Shown here: positions 35,041-44,498 of the stretch, in pieces
How the letters are laid out: every line of letters starts with the position of its first letter
Position numbering within the stretch: the stretch's first letter is position 1
Origin: Sciurus carolinensis
Taxonomy: Eukaryota > Chordata > Mammalia > Rodentia > Sciuridae
Direction: 5' to 3'
Length of the DNA: 64,000 nt
Assembly (NCBI RefSeq): GCF_902686445.1
Contig: NC_062224.1
Location: 47,429,156 to 47,493,155, forward strand
The notes under the pieces: generated by a model
What the model saw: only the letters and a program-made list of their open reading frames with translations
The model's database searches: none
What the model was told of the DNA's origin: nothing
Position numbers and translations under genes: made by a program

Positions 35041-36596
35041 AACTGAATAGGGTTTTTGAAGCCATAGAAAGATGATTCTAGAATTGCATGGAATAATTTA
35101 GAAGCCAATTTCTTGTGTAGAATGTGATTTGGAGAAAGGAAAGTAGCTACAGGGATCATACTTTTAAGCCCCAAAAAGTCTAAACAGAAGATCACATAGT
35201 TGTAATCTGAAACATGGGAGAATCAGGAGGCACAAGGAAAGAAGTCTGTAGCTTCTATCAAAGAATATGTTTGAAAACAGATCAATTTCTTCCTAATGTT
35301 AAAAAGAAAAAGAAAAGAAAAAGGAGGAAATATGCCCCTCCCCTTACTTGGTCTTTGTTAGGTCCCCTGTATAGTAGTAGCTATGATAACAACTCTCAGA
35401 TTTTCCAAAGATGTCCTTCATTTGATCTTCACCAAAAATAGTTAAGATAGCTAAATATTTTAAATTTTTAGAAATAAACACTAAACCAACAGGGTACTAC
35501 AAATACTAAAAAGAGATTCTGTGCTAGATAGAGCTAAATATTAAGTAAAAAAAAATATTGGAGGATACTAAGAATTGGGACATGGGGTTACAATTTTGGA
35601 AAGAATGGCTATGGAAATCCTCACCAAAATGGTGGCATTCAAGTCATAGAGAGTGAAGGAGAGACTTTCGTGGTTGCCTGGGAAGAGCACTCCAAGCAGA
35701 GAAGCAAGTGCCAAGGTCCTTAGATAAAAATAACCTTGGAATGTTCACCAGCATAGAAGATGCAGAAGTCCAAAGAGCAAGAAGAAAATCAAGAGTATCA
35801 TGTTTTAGAAGCCGAGGGGGCAGACGGGGAGAGACATCGACAGTGTCGGTGCTGCTAGTGGTTAAGAGAGTTGAGCGCTAAGAATTAATTGTCAGATTTA
35901 GCAAGATGGAGGTTATTGAGGATTGAGTATCATTTCAGTGGAGTGATGGGACAAAACTGTGATGGCAGTGGTTTGACGGGTGTCGGGGAAGACAAACATC
36001 AGGAACAATGACACAAAGAAGAGGAGAGAAATGAGTCACTAGCTAAAGAAGTTAAGTCAAGAATTATTCTGTTTTCTTTTTCAGCAGGAGAAATATCATA
36101 ATATCTGTAGGACAACCCAACAGAGAAGGGAAACCGAGGATGTAGGAGAGAAACAGCACAGCAGTGAGGGCAGTGCCCCAGAGTCAGTCAAGAGGCTGGA
36201 AGCAGTGTGTGTTTCATGAGGCTGGCCTCACCTGGGAGCGAGAGCTGTCCATTCACAGCACAAGATGGGAGACAGTGCAAAGATGTACTGCTGGGGGGTC
36301 ATGGGAGTTCTTTTATCACTTCTGCTTTCTCAGTGGAATAGAACTTCAGTGAAGAGAGAGAACTAGGGGGTGTTGCAAGTTTGAGGAGAGAAAAGAAATA
36401 ATTTGCTTATCTAGGGCGCTAGGAAGGGCAAAGTATGAGCCATGGCCATGCATCTGTAGAAAGCCTGCAGCCGCTTTCAAATTGTGATTGTGGAGTTGAG
36501 TAATTGTTCCGTAGATAGCATGACCTTCTAAGTGGAAAAATATTTACTCTATTTCCCTTTATAGAAAAGGTGAACTTAATGCCCAAGTTTGGGATA
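35041..36596. other. Purine-rich DNA; possible old MIR piece
   Basis: 35370-35445 (TAACAACTCTCAGATTTTCC, CCTTCATTTGATCTTCACCA) may be an antisense MIR 3' piece. 35640-36000 (GGGAAGAGCACTCCAAGCAG, AGTGCCAAGGTCCTTAG) resembles a widespread old mammalian repeat whose name I cannot give with confidence. No gene. Confidence 0.35.
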
Positions 36597-36792
36597 CAAC
36601 AAGGAAATACTAAGGACCGACAGGACCGACTGGCTTAAACAATAGATACTAGCTGCTCACAGTTCTGGAGGCTGAGAAGTCCAAGTTCAAGGTGCAGCAG
36701 ATCCAGTTCTTGATAAGGACCCTCCTCTTGACTTGCAGACAGCTGCCTTCCCACTGTGTCCTCACAGCCTCATGTGGTGTGTACAGAGATAG

Positions 36793-36794
<2 letters not shown>

Positions 36795-36832
<38 letters not shown>

Positions 36833-36965
36833 AGAGAGAGAGGAGGGAGATACAAAGGGAAATAGAGAAAGAGGGATAGAGATGGGGGAAAGAGAAAGAC
36901 AGAGATAGAGGAAGACAGAGAAAGATTGAATAGAGGTAGAGATAAAAAGAGAGACAGAGAGAAAG
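36795..36965. repeat. (GT)n-(GA)n microsatellite and GAGA-rich tail
   Basis: Seventeen GT units (36795-36828), seven AG units (36829-36842), then about 120 bp of degenerate AGAGA, AGATAGAG and GACAGAG words. The minus-strand open frames here (for example 36770-37084) are repeat artefacts. Confidence 0.9.
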
Positions 36966-36994
36966 CAGTCTCTGATCTCTTTTCCTCTTCTTGT

Positions 36995-37229
36995 AAGAAA
37001 ACTAATCCCTTGCCGAATATGGTGGCTTAGGCCTGTAAGCTCAGTCACTTGGGAAGATTGCAAGTTGGAGGCTAACCACAGCAACTTAGCCAGGTCATAA
37101 GCAATTTAGCAAGACACTGTCTCAAAATAAAAAATAAAAAGAATTGGGATATAGCTCAGTGGTTTAAAGCAACCCTGGGTTCAATCGCCAGTATCAAAAC
37201 TTAAGAAAGAAGAAAAGAAAACTAATCCC
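36995..37229 (+). repeat. B1-ID composite SINE with perfect 15-bp duplication
   Basis: AAGAAAACTAATCCC occurs at 36995-37009 and again at 37215-37229. Between them lies a SINE: GGCTTAGGCCTGTAAGCTCA (B1 A-box region), GACACTGTCTCAAAATAAAA, then an ID-like part (GGGATATAGCTCAGTGG, GGGTTCAATCGCCAGTATC) and an A-rich tail. The perfect duplication suggests a fairly recent L1-driven insertion. Confidence 0.95.
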
Positions 37230-37372
37230 ATCATGGGGATTCCATCCTCTTGATCTCATAACCCTAACTATCTCTCACAGTCCCCACCTCTAAATTCCAT
37301 CACACTGGGTGTTAGAGATCCAACATGTGAATTTGGGGGAGCACCAATATTTAGTTCATAAGATGTGACTTA

Positions 37373-38332
37373 GGAGGAGAAGGAATGGACATGGAAAATG
37401 TAGTTTCATGACCTGACTACTCTGAGTGTCCTTGCAAGGCGAGTGATCATAAATTTTAAGGGAGAGAAGTCAACGTGCTGCTGCTTTCCAACAGGAATAG
37501 CTGCACAGGGGCAGATGTGCATAAAAGAGCAGCATCTAGCTATGCTTGTGGCTTAGCCAGGAGAGCGAAAGCTAAGCAAGCAACTTGGTGATCTATAGAA
37601 GGGAACATATGGAATTCAATTGGATGTAGAGGAATATGAAGACAAGAGGAAGAAGAGACACGCAAGATTATGGGATCAATGAATTGTAGTTTCTACTGGA
37701 GTGGAAAATTGTTGGGGTTAGGAAAGTAGAAAGATTGAACTGGGAAGATAGTATATGGTATGCGGGAAGTAGAAAGCTTGAAAAGGAGATAAAGGACAGG
37801 TTTCAGTGATGGGTTACACATAGTCTTGGATGAGCACAGGGGAGAGAGGTAGAGCCAGGGTACATGGAGAAGATCACTGGAGGACATTCAGGCAGGGGCC
37901 CCAGAAGCCTCAGTGTGCATGGAATCTTCCATCGTGAATGTTGGGACACTACATAGAACTTGGACTTCATGTGAATGGGATGACTTATCTCTTCATTGTC
38001 CTACTAAATATGTCCTACAGGCCCACTCAGGGATAATTTAGTTATCTAGGAGAACATACTTGGAATGTGTGTTTGACTTCACAATTTATTGTTTGATTAG
38101 AGCCCAGACACTATAAAGTTGCGTGTTAACTTGTAGATTCTGTGCAGGAGAGAAATACCTCAAAGATTATAGTTTTACAACGTTGTAGGACAGTAACCAG
38201 TTTTGTGTATAACTAACAGTCTCATTCTTTCTTCTTTCAAAAAATATATATACATGTGACAAGTTTCTTTTAGTATTTTTTGAATCAGTTTATCATCTTA
38301 CTGATTTCTTCATTCATGAATTACAAAAACAG
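37373..38332. other. Purine-rich DNA, no gene seen
   Basis: The + strand from 37430 to 37880 is strongly A/G-rich and probably an old unnamed repeat. The rest is unremarkable. Confidence 0.35.
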
Positions 38333-38412
38333 GGTTTTTTTGGTGTTGGGGATGGAATCCAGGCTGATGAGATTGATGAGCATATGCTCTATCATTGAGC
38401 TATCTCCCCTCA
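38333..38412 (-). repeat. ID SINE, degenerate
   Basis: GTTGGGGATGGAATCCAGGC and CTCTATCATTGAGCTATCTC are the complement of an ID body (GGTTCAATCCC, then TAGCTCAGTGGTAGAG). Several substitutions mark it as old. Confidence 0.6.
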
Positions 38413-38984
38413 TTTGAATTTATAATCTTTAATAGGCATTCCTTCAGTATTTCTATGAAAGTCATGTTCTTAACTTTTTAGAAACTTCTCATTAGAAGAG
38501 TATTAAGATCAGTAACATTTATAATGAGAGTGGGGATGGAAAGAGTCAAGATCCAAAATCTTTAAAATAGAGTCAGGTGTAAAAGTGTTCATATGTGAAT
38601 ACAAAATACATATTAAGGTATGGTAAGATGAACTCAGAGGTGGGTACCTTTATGAAGGAGAGCATGACAACAGACTAATGGTGGCAATGAGAGACAAAGG
38701 AGGATCCCTACCCTGTCCTTTAGGATAGTTATATGGAGTGGACAGCTACTGGGGAGGTCTACAAGGAAAGTTAGGTTCTCAAGGGAGATCCAGGTTTTCA
38801 GAATAGTGAAATGTGACTGGACCATTCAGAGGAGAGTTTGGGATATAGTGGAAATGGCAGATAATGAGCCTATGAGTTCAAGAGAGAGAGTGCACGTGTT
38901 CACACATGTACACACACACAAACTCATGAAGTCATCTCTTAGGGTGAGAACATATACACGTCTTTTGCCTTCTTAACTGGCCAT
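38413..38984. other. Unique DNA, nothing recognised
   Basis: Purine-rich in places; no named repeat or gene. Confidence 0.4.
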
Positions 38985-39088
38985 TGTTAGGGACTGAATT
39001 GTGTTTCCTCCACCTTCCAAAAATCATTATGTTGAAATCCTAATACCCACTACCTCTGATTGTGACTGTATTCAGAGATAGGGACTTC

Positions 39089-39589
39089 ATCTTAGTTCTT
39101 TTGTACTATAAAATAAAATTCCTGAGACTGGGTAATTTATAAATATCATAAATTTATTTCTTACCATTCTGGAGAATGAGAGCTCCAAGATCAAGGCACC
39201 AGACTGTTTGGTGTCTCAAGATCTGTGCCTGGTTGCCAAGATGGCACTGGTCACTGTGCCCTCATAGGGTGGAAGGCAGGAAGGTGATCAATTCTGTGTC
39301 CTCACATGGAAAAGGGGCAGACTTTCTTGCACAAATGAACCCTAAAGGCAGAGAACTCTAATCCTAAATGGACATGGTATGTAAACAGACATAACCAATT
39401 TAAATCAAATTTTCCTTTTGGAGTTTCAATATCCATGGACTGAGTTATGAGTTAGGAACCTCTTATAAGGCTATTGAACCCCTAATGGCTTAACCACCTC
39501 CTAAAGGACCTGTTAATGCTCTCACATGGTGATTGAATTTCAGCATATGAATTTTGGGTGACACATTCAAACTATAGGCTTAAAGGGGT
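39089..39589 (-). repeat. MaLR LTR, antisense, nested in MLT1
   Basis: GAGACTGGGTAATTTATAAA, TTATTTCTTACCATTCTGGA, TCCAAGATCAAGGCACCAGA, GTGTCCTCACATGGAAAAGG, CTAATGGCTTAACCACCTCC and TATGAATTTTGGGTGACACA are the complement of an MST/THE-like MaLR LTR. Its interior carries copy B of the 114-bp block (39338-39451), which is not part of the LTR pattern I know. Confidence 0.75.
39338..39451 (+). repeat. 114-bp dispersed block, copy B
   Basis: Starts AACCCTAAAGGCAGAG and ends GGACTGAGTTATGAG. Partner of 34927-35040, same orientation, 103 of 114 positions identical, no gaps. It sits inside an antisense MaLR LTR. Confidence 0.9.
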
Positions 39590-39826
39590 AATTAAGTTGC
39601 TATCATTAGAGTGGACTCTAATCTAATATGACTGATACTCTTAAAGTGAGGAAATTTGGACACAGACACAGAAAGAAGACCATGTGAAGACATGGGTGGC
39701 CATCTACAAGCCAAGGAAAGAGGCACAGAAGAAACTAATCTCAGATTCCAGAACTAGAAGGAAATAAAATGTTAAACCATTCAGCCTGTAGTACTTGGTT
39801 ATGGCAACCTGGGCAGACAAATAACT

Positions 39827-42190
39827 GCCACCTCTTTTTCCTTTCCTTGGTGAGGATGATCACTGTGAGAACCGGGTAAAGGAAGTTTTTTTTTTCCATG
39901 ATGTAATGGCTTCATTGAATGAGATGGAAAAAAAAAATGTTCTTTCCCAATTTTCTCCATCAAAGTCATCCTAAGGTTTAGTTCTTAAATGTCCCTAGAT
40001 GGAATCTTTTTTTTAGTAATTTATTTATTTTGATTCATTGTAAACAAATGGTGTACAACTTTAATCATACATGTACATAGGATAATGATGCTTGCCTCAC
40101 CTAGGTGGAATCTTAAGCAGATCTCATAGCTTTTCCAAACCCTTTTAGTCCCATGAACAATGTCATTTCAGCAATTAAAATACTTTGACTTACGTAATAA
40201 CCTACATTCTGAACTTCACTTAAAGCTCTTCTCCTCCCATAGCATGCAGTGAAGGCCGGGGGTATACATGACTGACTTTCAGTGTCTGCCATTGATCTTT
40301 TATCCTTCCTCCTTTTCTCACCAGCCTCTGTTGCTGGCCCTTTCCAGGGTTGGCTCAGTAGCATTAGGTTTTAGGCAGTCTTCCATGCAGTTAGTTGTCC
40401 TCTGGCACCTGGGCCCCCAGACTGGCAGATGGATGTTGTCCACCCTTTTTCTGGTCTCATACTTCCATAATTTACCTATAGAATCTCCAGCTGGAAGCCT
40501 CCACCTGTGATTCAGGCTGCACTGGACTACTAGATTTTCACTTCTCTCCTGAGTCTCAGCAGAAGTCGTCTCTTATGCAGATCCCTCTAAAGATGTCTCC
40601 AAGTCTCCTCTTTCCCGTAGATTTATTAAACCCATGGGAGAAACTTAAGTGTTTTGGTCATACTGTGGATGGAAATATACTCGCATCCCAATGAAATCCC
40701 TCTTTGTTGGTGCTATGGGACATCATGGTTTTGACTAATGGGGATAATCAAATACTAGTCTACTGACTTCCAGCAGACATTCATCCAAGTCCACAAAGGG
40801 TCCCCTTGAAGTCCCTCGTCTCACTGCTTGCCTTGATTTGAGAGGAAAATTCTTTTTTCTTCCCTCACTTTGTGGGATATGTATTGGAACAACTGTTTTT
40901 CTCTACAAGATCTTCCTCTCTCAACTCTTTAATGCCTCTTCTTTCACAGGCTGTAGCTTGGTTTTCCCTAATACAGCTTTACACTCCCGCTAGAAGGTGG
41001 GGACACTAGGCACCAATTCATTGCCAAGGGCCTTTGTGCTTTCACAGTAGATCCCTATGTTAACTTTCTTTTACTCTAAATCCATACCCTGTACCTGAGT
41101 GTGAGTGTGAATGTCTAATCCACGAGTCCAACTGGGATCCAGCTTCCTTGCAGCTGACTAGCAGGACCAGACATTTTTTTATCTGGCACTTTCCCAAGTC
41201 TTAAGAGTCTGTGGATTCAAGTGGAGAAACATCAACCATAAAAACCCACATCTCATTGACTCATGTCTCCACCTACTCAGGTAGTTCACTCCTTCTCTGA
41301 AGAGCCCCCTTAATTATTTAAGAGTTTCTGGAAAGTTCATGCTTGGGAGAGAAAGCATGCTTGATCCTGCTGGACACCACAACTGCCCTGCTGCCCCTTG
41401 GTAGGAACTTACCTGTAGTGACATCTTACACCCCTAATGGAACACACCTGAGACACTTCATGATAACAAGGGTACATAAGGCTACAAGAAGGAATAAATG
41501 ACTCTTATTTGGGGGGTGTTCATGCTTTAATATGTGAATCTAAGCAGGTGGCTTTGTTCATTGTTTTAGCAGAATTTTTATATTTATACCCCACACATCT
41601 GTCATAGAACTCAGACAGTAATTCCACATCTTCCTTAACATTGGGGTTCTAAAAATGAGTGGAACCCTCACTTTTCCTCAGCACTCTTCACTGAGGACCT
41701 GATCTATCTGACCTAGTCCCTTCTGAAAATGGTCTTTAAGGAGTCTGGAGCAGATGTATCTTGTGGGACATCAAGACCGCTGCAGCCACAGAGCCAGTGG
41801 GGACACACATGCGCCAGCAGTGTTTGTCACTCTGGCCCACACCTCACCCCCTCACATTAGCTGTCACTCACATGTGCTGCAGGAATCATCTTTGAATGAT
41901 GAGCTCAAAAGGATGGGAGCTGCCAGCCTGGGAGGCTGATGTGGTGAGGCAGGCTGCCAGGCAAGGGCTGGGGCCCCGCCATGGATCCTGAATACAGCTC
42001 TGTGCTGGGCGGTCAACTTCACTCTCTTTAAACATCAAATCTCAGTGTTCTCCAGCTGAAGACATCCTAAACCTGTCATAGCATGCAGGCGCAAAGGAAA
42101 CCACATGAAAAGAAACTCCCTTTAACCCAGGCTGGTCTGGGCTGAGTTGTTTATTTGTTTTGTGTGTTGTTTTCTTTTAATGCTTTTCAG
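39827..42190. other. Mostly unique DNA; short antisense L1 tail at 40.0 kb
   Basis: 40010-40105 (GTAAACAAATGGTGTACAAC, AATCATACATGTACATAGGA) matches in order the antisense 3' end of the L1 seen at 51 and 58 kb and is probably a diverged fragment. From 40260 to 41300 the + strand is pyrimidine-rich. No gene is recognised. Confidence 0.4.
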
Positions 42191-42319
42191 GATCAAAGCC
42201 CTTTGCTGGATTTTTTTGGTGCCGTGGTGAGAAATTTTGTCTCCAAGCAAAGGTCATTGGACCAGGCTTTTGGATTTAGTGACGATGGAGGCTATAATTT
42301 TTCTTGCTGGCAGCATTAG
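42191..42319 (+). other. Exon-like open segment after a strong splice acceptor (unproven)
   Basis: A T-rich tract (about 42145-42189) ends in TTTTCAG. The sequence that follows is open for 42 codons (starting DQSPLLDFFGAVV) to a TAG at 42317-42319. A possible donor GTG|GTGAGA at 42226/42227 would give an in-phase 36-nt exon. I recognise no protein and no partner exon, so this is only a candidate. Confidence 0.15.
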
Positions 42320-43454
42320 GCCACTGGAGAAAATTATAAAAGAGACTTTGTGCCTCCCTGGTGCATAGGCTGAGACCAAGGAAATAGATTGAATGGAAAG
42401 TGACGCTTATCCTACTTAGAGTTAGAGTTGTTTGCCCAAATGAGGGCAAAACAACTTTCAGGGCCAAGGAGGATCATGAGGGCAATGAATCAATGCTGCT
42501 GGAATTTGTAACCATATTCATAGGATGTTTTCTTGCATCTTAATGCTAAAAACCATCCCAAAGTTAATGTTTTGCATAGAAATGTGCTTCAATGGGTTGG
42601 GCAGAGTCACTTGGCGATCTCATGTGGCCTTAAAGGGTGACCCTGGCACTGCCATGGTGGTTCTGGCATCTTCATTCTCAGAACTCTGAGCTGGCCTGCC
42701 CACAGCTGGCCTGGACTGGGCTGGGTTGGGCAGTCTTGGATAGTGAGGGACTGAACACTGGGACTCGAATCGCTGCTCTCTGAGAGTAGATCCCTGGATC
42801 TGAGACTCAGGGATCCCCAAGTAGAGTGGATGAAGAACTGTGACCTGGATGACTGCAGCTAAACCTCAAGGGACAAGACACAGCTGTGGACAACAGCACC
42901 AAGGGACCAGCCTGGCCTGCTTGCTGCCTCCTGACATGCACTGGTATGGGACCCAGGTATGGTCAGGCAAAGACACAGCCACAGAAGGCAGGCCTGCAAG
43001 AGGGGCTCCCCAACAAAAAACAGTTGTTGTGAATCTGCAGGGTAGAAGGAGCCCTGGGCTGAGGCCAGACACCTGAGATTTCAGTGGCAGCTCCCACCAT
43101 GAAAGGACAATGTCCAGGGTCTCCTTGTACCCGATTTATAAGTTAAAAAACAGATGTGGTACCCGCGGGACTTTGGAAGCTACATTCACAGTTGCTCCAC
43201 CGCCCCCAACCCCAAGATCAAATGACTTCCACACAGGCCAGGCAAATTCTCATGCCAGCAGCTGCAAAGGATCATCAGAGGCTGCCAGCCATCACTAGAG
43301 GCCTCTCCTAGGTGCCAAGGGCTCACAAATTGCCCTCTTTCCTGACAGAACGCTGCTTTTCCTCCCATTACTAATTCAGTGTTAATCCTAGCTTCCAGAT
43401 GATGAAATTGGAGCCATGGGGACTTCATGCCCTCATGACAATGGCTCTGATGAT
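42320..43454. other. Unique DNA, no gene seen
   Basis: Frames of 62-78 codons on both strands between 42620 and 43300 overlap and have no recognised domain. Base composition is balanced. No named repeat. Confidence 0.45.
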
Positions 43455-43580
43455 GTGGTAAGCTAGAAAGGGCAGCAGCCTGGGAGCCAGAGGACCCAGC
43501 CTGGGTCCTGGCCATAAATCTGGCACCACTACCTGGGACCTTGTGTGTATGTCCCTTCACTTTGCCAAGCCTGAGGCCTG
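43455..43580 (+). repeat. MIR SINE
   Basis: GGGCAGCAGCCTGGGAGCCA, GAGGACCCAGCCTGGGTCCT, GGCACCACTACCTGGGACCT and CACTTTGCCAAGCCTGAG follow the 5' half of MIR (GCCTGGGAGTCAG, CCTGGGTTC, ACCTTGGGCAAG, CCTGAG). Confidence 0.6.
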
Positions 43581-44412
43581 CCTGAAGGAGATGGGGGAAC
43601 ATGCCATGAGCTCCGGTCACTGGCAACTCCACATCTGGTCACAGGTGTGAAGGAAGGGACTCAAGTTGGTATCCATGAGGCAGCGTCCAGCCCACGTTTC
43701 TTGAAGGCTATTAGAATAAAGTGGCCATCACCCCCACTGGGTCCTGGGACTTATTAAATAAGAAGGCAGACCAACATAGCAGAGCAGTTTGAGTCTTAGG
43801 TCAAAAATCTGTACGAATGGCATGTGTGTGATTCTATCAACCTTATGTGATATATGAAAACACAGACCTGAGATTTGTTCAAGGCCCAGGGCTGAGCTTT
43901 TGGGAACCCCAGTCTGAGGCCTATCTCCGCTCACTGTCCTTTTTTCCTTCCCTCCTTCTCCTCCCTCACACCCATTAATCGCTACTGACTTGGCCTAAAT
44001 GACATCAAATTGACTTTTCAAAACCCCCAGGAAATGGGAAACTTCTTATTCACATTTGGCATGCTGGGAAACCACAACCAGAGAAATATCATGAAACTCT
44101 TTTTCTTCTGATACTGAAAAAAATAGTCTACAGATATACCACCCTGAATGCTCCTGAAAAAAAATATTAAAAATAATATATACATATTACATACAGTGAT
44201 ATGAAACTTATTTTTCATTTAAGTTCAGAATTGAAGCGTCTCCTGAACTTAGAAGTGATAGGTCTTAAATTCTGATTCTCTTACCTTATTACCGCAGCCT
44301 CTTTCTTTTATAGTTACAGAACATTTAAAGCAACAGAGTGAAAATAATGGGAGTCACTAAGTGATGAGAATTTAGCATAGTTCAAGGGGTATAATTAGTA
44401 AGAACACATAAT
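43581..44412. other. Unique DNA, nothing recognised
   Basis: AT-rich after 44090, with short A and AT runs. No named repeat. Confidence 0.4.
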
Positions 44413-44498
44413 GGGCTGGGATGTAGTTCAATGGCACAGCACTTGCCTAGCATGCATGAGGCCTGGGTTCAATACCCAGTACCAAAACAAACAAAAAA
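44413..44498 (+). repeat. ID SINE, short-tail subtype
   Basis: GGGCTGGGATGTAGTTCAAT, CACAGCACTTGCCTAGCATG and GGGTTCAATACCCAGTACC form a full ID body ending directly in an ACAAAC-type tail. Confidence 0.93.

Larger units (their letters stand above)
36597..37372 (-). repeat. MaLR LTR, antisense, interrupted by SINE and microsatellite
   Basis: CTCACAGTTCTGGAGGCTGA, GAAGTCCAAGTTCAAGGTGC, CCACTGTGTCCTCACAGCCT, then (after the inserts) CTCATAACCCTAACTATCTC, CACCTCTAAATTCCATCACA and ATCCAACATGTGAATTTGGG are the complement of a MaLR LTR. It is split by a GT/GA microsatellite and A/G-rich run (36795-36965) and by the B1-ID SINE at 37010-37214, which is younger. Confidence 0.75.
38985..39826 (+). repeat. 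MLT1 LTR split by a later MaLR LTR
   Basis: Left part 38985-39088: GGGACTGAATTGTGTTTCCT, CATTATGTTGAAATCCTAAT and GATTGTGACTGTATTCAGAG. Right part about 39590-39826: GGTAATTAAGTTGC, GTGGACTCTAATCTAATATG, GGAAATTTGGACACAGACAC, CATCTACAAGCCAAGGAAAG and GTAGTACTTGGTTATGGC. Together these are an MLT1-type LTR in + orientation. The middle is a separate antisense LTR, so this one is the older. Confidence 0.8.

Noticed and set aside
34927..39451. CRISPR-like or tandem-repeat explanation for the duplicated block
   Set aside because: Only two copies, 4.4 kb apart, no regular spacing, and the DNA is clearly mammalian.
42191..42319. Annotating this as a CDS
   Set aside because: Only one acceptor-like site and 42 codons, no recognised protein and no partner exon; kept as a low-confidence lead only.
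43186..43632. 148-codon minus frame
   Set aside because: It overlaps a sense-strand MIR and has no recognised domain, splice context or poly(A) signal.
44413..44498. tRNA-Ala-like sequence with A and B boxes, also at 21451, 49513 and 61969
   Set aside because: These are ID SINEs, not tRNA genes: no cloverleaf is closed and all end in CAGCACC plus an A-rich tail.
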